NCBI GenBank assembly: GCA_013824045.1
Contig: PNND01000107.1
Location: 1 to 19,993, forward strand
Direction: 5' to 3'
DNA length: 19,993 nt
From: Rhodobacter sp.
GTDB lineage: Bacteria > Pseudomonadota > Alphaproteobacteria > Rhodobacterales > Rhodobacteraceae
How positions within the stretch are numbered: the first letter of the stretch is position 1; each line of letters starts with the position of its first letter. Below, piece after piece: positions 14,377-19,993 of this stretch. A program made the translations under genes and the position numbers. Under the pieces are notes generated by a model, which saw only the letters and a program-made list of their open reading frames with translations, did not search any database and had not been told where the DNA came from.

Positions 14377-14394
14377 TATCACCCATCATATATT
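14365..14394 (+). promoter_or_regulatory. Candidate sigma-70 promoter of the LLM operon
   Basis: TTGAAA (14365-14370) and TATATT (14389-14394) are 18 bp apart. The -35 lies in the last codons of the LysR gene and the -10 in the AT-rich intergenic segment, 62 bp before the LLM start codon. A TGATATCA (14374-14381) between the two boxes resembles half of the 13400-13417 inverted repeat, consistent with LysR control. Confidence 0.5.
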
Positions 14395-14456
14395 ATCGTT
14401 TCCGCTGAACTCTGCCCCGGCCTAGCTTGACCGCCACACCGCAGTGGAGACCGTCG

Positions 14457-15554
14457 ATGCAGCTTGGCTTTTTCACCATGCCGATCCACCCGTTGACCAA
14501 GGATTGGCGGCAGTGCCTGCGTGAGGATCAAGAGGCATTCCTTCTGGCCGATGAGCTGGGGTTCACCGAAGGCTATGTCGGCGAGCATGTCACCGATCTG
14601 GCGGAAAACATCACCTCTTGCGCGCTGTTCATCGCCACGCTGGCAGGGCGGGTGAAGAACATCCGCATGGGCACGGGCACGGTGAACCTGCCCAACACAC
14701 ATCCGGCGCATGTGGCAGGCCAGTTGGCGATGCTGGATCACCTGCTGGAGGGTAAGTTCAACTTCGGGATCAGCCCCGGTGGCCTGCTGTCGGATGCCGA
14801 GATTTTTGGCAACCTCGACAATGACCGTAACGCCATGTTCCTTGAGGCCATCGACATGGTCTTGGCGCTGTGGACGCAGGAGGCGCCCTATAACCTAAAG
14901 GGCAAGTACTGGAACATCTCGACCGAGCGCACCCTGCTGGGAGAGATCGGGCAGGGCAAGATTGGCAAGCCCTTGCAGCGTCCGCATCCGCCCATCGTGG
15001 TGACGGCGGTCGCACCGTTTTCCAAGGGTGTGACGGCGGCGGCAGCGCGGGGGTGGGACCCGATTTCCGCCAACTTCCTGATGCCGAAATGGGTGGCCAC
15101 GCATCGTGACAGCTATGCCACGGGCTGCGCCGAGGGCGGCCGAGCCGTGGATTTCGGCAATTGGCGGGTGGCGAAAAGCATCTTTGTCGCCGATGACCTG
15201 AACACCGCACGGGAATATGCGCTGGGGGCAGGGTCGCCCTATGTGCACTACTACAAATCGCTGGTGACCAAGCTGAAGAAGAACGGGCGGTCCAACCTGT
15301 TCAAGGATGATCCCGCCATGTCTGATGACGACGTGACGCTGGATTACGTGCTGGACCGTTTGGTGATCTGGGGCACGCCCGACAAGGTGGCGGATGAGCT
15401 GCTGGCCTTCCGCGATCAGGTCGGCCCGTTTGGAACCCTGCTTTATGCCGGGCATGACTGGACGGATGTGGCACTGGCGCGGCGGTCAAAAATCCTGCTC
15501 GCGGAAAAGGTGCTGCCGATGGTGAATTCGGCTGTGGCCGAGGCCGCAGAATGA
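14457..15554 (+). CDS. LLM-class (luciferase-like) flavin-dependent monooxygenase
   Basis: This is a 365-residue bacterial-luciferase-fold monooxygenase. It starts MQLGFFTMPIHPLTKDW and carries ADELGFTEGYVGEHVTD, NIRMGTGTVNLPNTHPAH, DHLLEGKFNFGISPGG and RPHPPIVVTAVAP, the TIM-barrel blocks of the family. It needs reduced FMN or FAD from a separate reductase, and the flavin reductase encoded at 12807-13334 is the likely supplier. Family members oxidise substrates including alkanesulfonates, limonene, pyrimidines and pyridine. The substrate here cannot be assigned. The start at 14457 is supported by GGAGA seven bases upstream; an ATG at 14427 is in frame but lacks this. It leads the catabolic operon, and its stop overlaps the hydrolase start as ATGA. 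Confidence 0.92.
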   Translation: MQLGFFTMPIHPLTKDWRQCLREDQEAFLLADELGFTEGYVGEHVTDLAENITSCALFIATLAGRVKNIRMGTGTVNLPNTHPAHVAGQLAMLDHLLEGKFNFGISPGGLLSDAEIFGNLDNDRNAMFLEAIDMVLALWTQEAPYNLKGKYWNISTERTLLGEIGQGKIGKPLQRPHPPIVVTAVAPFSKGVTAAAARGWDPISANFLMPKWVATHRDSYATGCAEGGRAVDFGNWRVAKSIFVADDLNTAREYALGAGSPYVHYYKSLVTKLKKNGRSNLFKDDPAMSDDDVTLDYVLDRLVIWGTPDKVADELLAFRDQVGPFGTLLYAGHDWTDVALARRSKILLAEKVLPMVNSAVAEAAE

Positions 15555-16342
15555 CACGGATCGCGGTGCCGGTGGCTGGGGCCACGCTTTCGGCGCAGGT
15601 GGATGGGGCGGCGGGCAAGCCTTGGCTTTTGCTGTCCAACTCATTGGCGGCGGATCTGACGATGTGGGACGACCAGATGGCGACCTTCACGCGCAGCCAC
15701 CGCGTGGTGCGCTATGACACCCGCGGGCATGGGCAAAGCACGGCGTCGGACGGGGCCTATGACTTTGATCTGCTTGTTGCCGATATGCTGGCTGTGCTCG
15801 ATCACGTGGGGGCAGAACAGGCCGATGTGATCGGGCTGTCGCTGGGCGGGATGACGGCGCTGGGCCTTGGGCTGGCGTATCCGGGCCGGGTGAAGAGGAT
15901 GGTGGTCTGCGATGCGCGGGCCGACAATCCACCCCCGTTTGTGCAAGGCTGGATCGACCGCATTGCCGTGGTGCAGGACAAGGGCACCGGGGCGCTGGTA
16001 GAGGGCACCTTGGCGCGCTGGTTCACGGCGGCTTGCGACGAAGAACCCAAGGCACGCGCGGCGGCGATGATCCGCTCCACATCGGCCAAGGGCTATATCG
16101 GCTGCGCCCATGCCCTGATGGGGCTGGATTACCTGCGCCATCTGGGGGCGATGCAACCCCGGGTGCAATATCTGGTCGGGGCCGAGGATAGGGGCGCGCC
16201 AAAAGAGGCCATGGCCGCAATGGCAGCCGCAACGCCGGGGGCTGGGCTGATCGTGCTCGAAGGCCTCGCTCACATTCCAAACATGGAAGACCCGCAGGCC
16301 TTTCAAGCAGCCCTCGCCGATTGGCTGGAGGCGCTCATATGA
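15551..16342 (+). CDS. Alpha/beta hydrolase, 3-oxoadipate enol-lactonase (PcaD)-like
   Basis: This 263-residue alpha/beta hydrolase has a catalytic triad visible as Ser97 in GLSLGG, Asp213 in VGAEDRGAP and His241 in GLAHIPNME. The oxyanion-loop region SNSLAADLTMWD and the VVRYDTRGHGQS block are characteristic of the PcaD-like group, which opens enol-lactones, and of related amide or ester hydrolases of ring-cleavage pathways. No pca or cat genes are in the window, so the true substrate is probably the product of the LLM monooxygenase encoded just upstream. Coupling is tight: its ATG overlaps the LLM stop (15551-15554) and its stop overlaps the next start (16339-16342). Confidence 0.9.
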   Translation: MTRIAVPVAGATLSAQVDGAAGKPWLLLSNSLAADLTMWDDQMATFTRSHRVVRYDTRGHGQSTASDGAYDFDLLVADMLAVLDHVGAEQADVIGLSLGGMTALGLGLAYPGRVKRMVVCDARADNPPPFVQGWIDRIAVVQDKGTGALVEGTLARWFTAACDEEPKARAAAMIRSTSAKGYIGCAHALMGLDYLRHLGAMQPRVQYLVGAEDRGAPKEAMAAMAAATPGAGLIVLEGLAHIPNMEDPQAFQAALADWLEALI

Positions 16343-17229
16343 CCCTGCCGCGCGTCGGCCTGATCGGCCTTGGCATCATGGGGATGGCCTATGCCGCCAA
16401 CCTGCGCCGCGCCGGGGCAGAGGTTCTGGGCTTTGATCCCGTGCCTTCGGCGCGGGCGGCGCTGGACAGCCTTGGCGGGCGGGGATGCGCCACGGCGGCC
16501 GAGGTGGCGCAGGGGGCGGATGTGATCCTGATGGCGCTGCCATCGGTCAAGGCGCTGGAGGCGGTGGTGGCCGAGATGAAGCCCCATCTGCGCGCAGGTA
16601 TGGTGATTGCCGAGATGGGCACCCTGCCCTTGGACGCAAAAGAGGCGGCACGGGCGGCTTGCGCCGAGGTGGGCGTGGCGCTCTTGGATTGCCCGGTGTC
16701 GGGCACGGGGGCGCAGGCGGCGACGGGTGATCTGGTGGTCTTTGCCAGCGGCGAAGCGGCAGATGTGGCGGTGCTGCACCCAGTCTTTGCGGTCCTGGCG
16801 CGGGACATCCGCCATGTCGGGCCGTTCGGCGCGGGGATGAAGCTGAAACTGGTGGCGAACCTTTTGGTGACGATTCACAACCTTGCGGCGGCCGAGGCGC
16901 TTCTCTTGGCAGAAAAGTCGGGGCTGGACCTTGGCATGGTCTATGACGCGATCCGGTCAGGTGCCGGGAATTCGCGCATGTTCGAGGTGCGCGGCCCCCT
17001 GATGATCGAAGGCCGCTATGAGCCTGCGACGATGAAAATGGACGTCTATCAGAAAGACCTCGCGTTGATCATGGATCACGCGCGCGATGTGGCCTGCCCG
17101 GTGCCACTGATGGCGGCAAGCCTGCCCTTCTATTCTGCGGCCTTGGCGCAGGGGCGGCACAAGGAAGATACGGCGGCGCTGTTTGCAGTGTTGCAGCAGA
17201 TGGCCCCCGGACGGGAGGACCAAGCATGA
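16339..17229 (+). CDS. NAD(P)-dependent beta-hydroxyacid dehydrogenase (3-hydroxyisobutyrate dehydrogenase family)
   Basis: This 296-residue protein has the N-terminal Rossmann motif GLIGLGIMG (about 7-15), the substrate-binding segment DCPVSGTGAQAATG (117-130; homologues usually have DAPVSGG) and the catalytic Lys170 with Asn174 in GAGMKLKLVANLL. Family members oxidise 3-hydroxyisobutyrate, tartronate semialdehyde or related short 3-hydroxyacids, so a late step on a short-chain product is plausible. The frame is open 18 bases further upstream, but the ATG at 16339 overlapping the hydrolase TGA is preferred. It overlaps the next gene by ATGA at 17226-17229. The exact substrate is not known. 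Confidence 0.9.
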   Translation: MTLPRVGLIGLGIMGMAYAANLRRAGAEVLGFDPVPSARAALDSLGGRGCATAAEVAQGADVILMALPSVKALEAVVAEMKPHLRAGMVIAEMGTLPLDAKEAARAACAEVGVALLDCPVSGTGAQAATGDLVVFASGEAADVAVLHPVFAVLARDIRHVGPFGAGMKLKLVANLLVTIHNLAAAEALLLAEKSGLDLGMVYDAIRSGAGNSRMFEVRGPLMIEGRYEPATMKMDVYQKDLALIMDHARDVACPVPLMAASLPFYSAALAQGRHKEDTAALFAVLQQMAPGREDQA

Positions 17230-17660
17230 GCGTGACCTTGGCCGAGGCGGAATTGGTGGCGGATGGCACGCTGGCGGCGGGGCGGCGGCGGGAGGCGCAG
17301 CCCCTGACCGTGGTCGTGCTGGATGCGGGCGGCCATGTCGTGGTGATGAAACGGTCTGACAACAGCGGGATTCTGCGCTGCGAGATCGCGCATGGCAAAG
17401 CCTATGGCGCGCTTGGCATGGGTCTGCCCAGCCGCACGCTCTTTGCCCGCGCGGCAGAGAACCCGAATTTCTTTACGGCGGTCATCGCCGCTTCGGGCGG
17501 GCGGATGGTGCCCAATCCGGGCGGCGTCTTGCTGCGCGATGCCGCGGGGCGGATCATCGGCGCGGTGGGTGTCAGCGGCGACACCGGCGATATGGACGAG
17601 CTCTGCGCGATGGAAGGTATCGGGTTGGCCGGCCTGACGGGCGATTGCGGCAAACCATGA
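17226..17660 (+). CDS. GlcG/HbpS family (DUF336) protein
   Basis: This 144-residue protein of the GlcG/HbpS family has the typical blocks QPLTVVVLDAGGHVVVMKRSD, KAYGALGMGLPSR and GGRMVPNPGGVLLRDAAGRIIGAVGVSG. Family members are small, oligomeric and often lie within catabolic operons. One Streptomyces member binds haem, but the role in catabolism is generally unknown. There is no signal peptide, so a cytoplasmic location is expected. It is locked between the hydroxyacid dehydrogenase and SDR genes by ATGA overlaps on both sides, so it is made with them in step. Confidence 0.9.
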   Translation: MSVTLAEAELVADGTLAAGRRREAQPLTVVVLDAGGHVVVMKRSDNSGILRCEIAHGKAYGALGMGLPSRTLFARAAENPNFFTAVIAASGGRMVPNPGGVLLRDAAGRIIGAVGVSGDTGDMDELCAMEGIGLAGLTGDCGKP

Positions 17661-18388
17661 CCGGGATGCTGGCAGGGCGGCATGCGGTGGTGACGGGGGC
17701 GGGCCGCGGCCTTGGCCGGGCCATCGCGCTGGCGCTGGTGACCGAAGGCGCGCGGGTGACGGCGGTGGCGCGGACGCAGGCCGATCTGGACACATTGGCC
17801 GCCGAGGCACCGGGGCAGATTACCGCGATGGTGGGGGATGTGCAGGATGCGGCGCTGCATGACGCCATCGCCGCGATGACGGATCTGGATATTCTGGTGA
17901 ACAACGCGGGCGGCAACCGGCCCATGCTGATGGTCGATGTGGATGATGCGACGCTGGATCATCTGATCGGGTTGAACATCCGGTCGGCCTATAAGGTGGC
18001 ACAGGCGGGCGCGCGGGCGATGCTGCGCGCGGGGCGTGGGGTAATCATCAACATGTCGTCGCAGATGGGGCATGTGGGCGCGACCAAGCGCACGGTTTAC
18101 TGCATGTCGAAGCACGCGATCGAAGGGCTGACCAAGGCGATGGCCGTAGAGCTTGCGCCATCTGGGGTGCGGGTGGTGTCGGTGGCGCCGACCTTCGTGC
18201 TGACGCCGATGACGGAACCGATGTTTGCCGATGCGGCCTTTCGCGACAGCGTGCTGGACATGATCCCGATGCGCCAGCTGGCCCGGCCCGAGGATGTGGC
18301 GGCGGGCGTGGTGTTCCTAGCGTCAGACGGGGCGCGGATGATCACGGGCGATAGTCTGCGGATCGATGGCGGCTGGACCGCGCGATAA
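17657..18388 (+). CDS. Short-chain dehydrogenase/reductase (SDR)
   Basis: This 243-residue classical SDR has the cofactor motif TGAGRGLG (13-20), NNAG (82-85), structural Asn108, and the catalytic Ser134/135, Tyr148 and Lys152 (YCMSK). An alanine-arginine pair, VART (about 37-40), follows the second beta strand where the ribose-binding residue sits; this is compatible with NADP(H), but not decisive. The C-terminal ITGDSLRIDGGWTAR is standard. The ATG at 17657 overlaps the preceding stop (ATGA), so it is preferred over the open frame just upstream. It is followed after 15 bp by the histidinol-dehydrogenase paralogue, and the two may act in successive alcohol oxidations. The substrate is unknown. 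Confidence 0.92.
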   Translation: MTGMLAGRHAVVTGAGRGLGRAIALALVTEGARVTAVARTQADLDTLAAEAPGQITAMVGDVQDAALHDAIAAMTDLDILVNNAGGNRPMLMVDVDDATLDHLIGLNIRSAYKVAQAGARAMLRAGRGVIINMSSQMGHVGATKRTVYCMSKHAIEGLTKAMAVELAPSGVRVVSVAPTFVLTPMTEPMFADAAFRDSVLDMIPMRQLARPEDVAAGVVFLASDGARMITGDSLRIDGGWTAR

Positions 18389-18403
18389 AGGAGAGACTGG
18401 GTC

Positions 18404-19711
18404 ATGCCACGCCATCTGAAAACAGCGATGCGCGCCGAGGTCCGGGCCGAGGCCGATGCCGCCGTGCGCCACACGGTCGAAGAGACGCTGGCCCGGATCG
18501 GGGCCGAAGGCGACGCGGCGGTTCGCGCCCTGTCCAAGCAGTTCGATGGCTGGGAGCCTGCGCAGTTCCGACTGTCGGAGGTGGAGATCGAGAAAGCCAT
18601 CTCGCAAGTGTCGCGCCGCGATCTGGAGGATATCCGTTTCGCGCAGGAACAGGTCGGCAACTTTGCCCGCCATCAGCGCGCCGCCTTGCAGGATATCGAG
18701 GTGGAAACCCTGCCTGGTGTGGTGCTGGGGCATCGCAACATTCCGGTAAACTCGGTCGGCTGCTATGTGCCGGGGGGCAAGTATCCCATGGTTGCCTCGG
18801 CGCATATGTCGGTGGTGACGGCCAAGGTGGCGGGGGTGAAGCGGGTGATCGCCTCGGCCCCGCCGTTCCATGGCGCGCCGCATCCGGCCATCGTGGCGGC
18901 GATGCATATGGCGGGCGCGGATGAGATTTACGTGCTGGGCGGGATGCAGGCGGTGGGGGCCATGGCGCTAGGCACCGAAAGCATCGCGCCGGTTGATATG
19001 TTGGTCGGCCCCGGCAATGCCTTTGTGGCCGAGGCCAAGCGCCAGCTTTACGGGCGGGTGGGGATCGATCTGTTCGCGGGGCCCACGGAAACGCTGGTGA
19101 TCGCGGATGACAGCGTGGATGCAGAGCTTTGCGCAACCGACCTGCTGGGGCAGGCTGAGCATGGGCCGACCAGCCCCGCCGTGCTGCTGACGACATCCGA
19201 GGCGCTGGCGCGTGCCACGATGGCCGAGGTGGAGCGGTTGTTGGCCATCCTGCCGACGGCCGGGATCGCAGCGCAGGCGTGGAAGGATTACGGCGAGGTC
19301 ATTGTCTGCGACAGTCTGGGTGAGATGGTGGCCGAGGCCGACCGGATCGCATCGGAACATGTGCAGGTGATGACGCGCGACCCGGATTACTTCCTGAACC
19401 ACATGACCAATTACGGCGCGCTGTTCTTGGGGCCGCGCACGAACGTGGCTTATGGCGACAAGGTGATCGGCACGAACCACACGCTGCCGACGCGGGGCGC
19501 CGCGCGCTATACCGGTGGGCTTTGGGTGGGCAAGTTCCTCAAGACCTGCACCTATCAGCGCATTCTGACGGACGAGGCCAGCGCCATGGTGGGCGAGGCC
19601 TGCTCGCGCCTGTGCATGCTGGAAGGATTTGTCGGCCATGCCGAGCAGGCCAATGTGCGTGTCCGCCGCTATGGCGGGCGCAACGTGGCCTATGGCACGG
19701 CGGCGGAATGA
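18404..19711 (+). CDS. Histidinol dehydrogenase paralogue, probably catabolic (HpsN-like)
   Basis: This 435-residue member of the histidinol dehydrogenase fold carries out NAD-dependent four-electron oxidation of a primary alcohol to an acid in known relatives. All expected zinc and catalytic residues are visible: Gln250 and His253 (GQAEHGP), Glu318-His319 (ASEHVQ), Asp352 ([10 protein letters not shown]) and His412 (GFVGHAEQ). The context is not histidine synthesis: no other his gene is present, and the gene follows an SDR and precedes a Gfo/Idh gene. A known non-histidine relative is HpsN, which oxidises dihydroxypropanesulfonate, but the substrate here may differ. The start at 18404 has an AAGGAG about 11 bp upstream, directly at the SDR stop. 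Confidence 0.88.
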   Translation: MPRHLKTAMRAEVRAEADAAVRHTVEETLARIGAEGDAAVRALSKQFDGWEPAQFRLSEVEIEKAISQVSRRDLEDIRFAQEQVGNFARHQRAALQDIEVETLPGVVLGHRNIPVNSVGCYVPGGKYPMVASAHMSVVTAKVAGVKRVIASAPPFHGAPHPAIVAAMHMAGADEIYVLGGMQAVGAMALGTESIAPVDMLVGPGNAFVAEAKRQLYGRVGIDLFAGPTETLVIADDSVDAELCATDLLGQAEHGPTSPAVLLTTSEALARATMAEVERLLAILPTAGIAAQAWKDYGEVIVCDSLGEMVAEADRIASEHVQVMTRDPDYFLNHMTNYGALFLGPRTNVAYGDKVIGTNHTLPTRGAARYTGGLWVGKFLKTCTYQRILTDEASAMVGEACSRLCMLEGFVGHAEQANVRVRRYGGRNVAYGTAAE

Positions 19712-19724
19712 AGGGGACTGGACC

Positions 19725-19993
19725 ATGTTGAACGCAGCAGTCATTGGCCTTGGTTGGTGGGGCAAGACCATCACCGATCGGATGCAGGCATCGACCGAGA
19801 TGCGCATCACCCGCTCCGTGGATTTGTTCCCGGAAAAGCAGGGCGACTATACCGCGAAATACGGGGTGCCGGTGACCGGGGACTATGCCGAGGTGCTGGC
19901 AGACCCGGATGTGCATGCTGTGATCCTGACCACGCCGAACAGCCTGCACACGGCCCAGATCGCGGCGGCGGCCCATGCGGGCAAGCATGTGTT
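19725..19993 (+). CDS. Gfo/Idh/MocA family oxidoreductase, N-terminal fragment (cut by window edge)
   Basis: The last 269 bases encode 89 residues of an NAD(P)-binding Rossmann domain and run off the edge. It begins MLNAAVIGLGWWGKTITDRM, with the glycine motif GLGWWG, and reaches TTPNSLHTAQIAAAAHAGKH, the classic Gfo/Idh/MocA segment that precedes the EKP motif (not in the window). AAGGGGA lies about 8 bp before the ATG at 19725, and the gene begins 13 bp after the histidinol-dehydrogenase paralogue. It is therefore very likely the seventh gene of the operon. The family acts mostly on sugars, inositols and related polyols. The substrate cannot be judged from the fragment. Confidence 0.9.
   Translation, partial: MLNAAVIGLGWWGKTITDRMQASTEMRITRSVDLFPEKQGDYTAKYGVPVTGDYAEVLADPDVHAVILTTPNSLHTAQIAAAAHAGKHV

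Noticed and set aside
14378..14402. Possible third copy of the TetR operator before the LLM gene
   Set aside because: Only short stretches such as ATCATA and TTATCGT match, and there is no inverted repeat of the right spacing. It is better explained as an AT-rich promoter.
1..19993. CRISPR arrays, tRNA or rRNA genes, insertion sequences, phage or defence genes
   Set aside because: I saw no regularly spaced repeats, cloverleaf-like segments, transposase or integrase motifs on either strand.

Overview
The window reads as chromosomal DNA of an alphaproteobacterium, most likely a Rhodobacteraceae (Rhodobacter/Paracoccus/Roseobacter-type). It has high GC, strong third-position GC bias, and protein families typical of that group. 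I saw no rRNA, tRNA, CRISPR array, insertion sequence or phage gene. Gene density is high: the longest gene-free stretch is about 230 bp (4503-4735), so no gap exceeds 300 bp.

Region 1 (1-4502, all minus strand) is a polar-amino-acid (HisJQMP-type) uptake operon. In transcription order it holds a PhnD-like binding protein without a signal peptide, the ATPase, the secreted binding protein and two permeases. After a 141-bp gap with a perfect palindrome comes the 5' end of a glutamine-synthetase-family gene, cut by the window edge.

Region 2 (4691-8279, minus strand) is an SbtA-type bicarbonate transporter gene, overlapping by ATGA a gene for a protein with four CxxC knuckles (DUF6671-like). It is followed 11 bp later by ilvD (dihydroxy-acid dehydratase) and a strong hairpin. 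A LysR regulator gene (8385-9248, plus) diverges from sbtA with a classical T-N11-A inverted repeat between them.

Region 3 (9393-14376) is six genes in strict strand alternation: TetR(-), cyclase-family hydrolase(+), dihydroxypyridine-hydroxylase-like FAD monooxygenase(-), cupin(+), flavin reductase(-), LysR(+). Both convergent junctions overlap at the stop codons. Every divergent junction carries an inverted repeat. Two of these repeats, 2.2 kb apart, are near-identical (22 of 24 bases) and overlap candidate -10 boxes, which predicts one TetR regulon.

Region 4 (14457 to the right edge, plus strand) is a catabolic-looking operon: luciferase-like (LLM) monooxygenase, PcaD-like alpha/beta hydrolase, 3-hydroxyisobutyrate-dehydrogenase-type oxidoreductase, GlcG/HbpS protein, SDR, histidinol-dehydrogenase paralogue and the start of a Gfo/Idh/MocA oxidoreductase. 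The first five genes are chained by four consecutive ATGA overlaps.

Regions 3 and 4 together look like a degradation pathway for an unidentified, probably ring-containing compound. The flavin reductase could supply reduced flavin to the LLM oxygenase, the FAD monooxygenase would hydroxylate an (aza)aromatic, the hydrolases would open or cleave intermediates, and the dehydrogenases would finish oxidation. The substrate cannot be read from the sequence.
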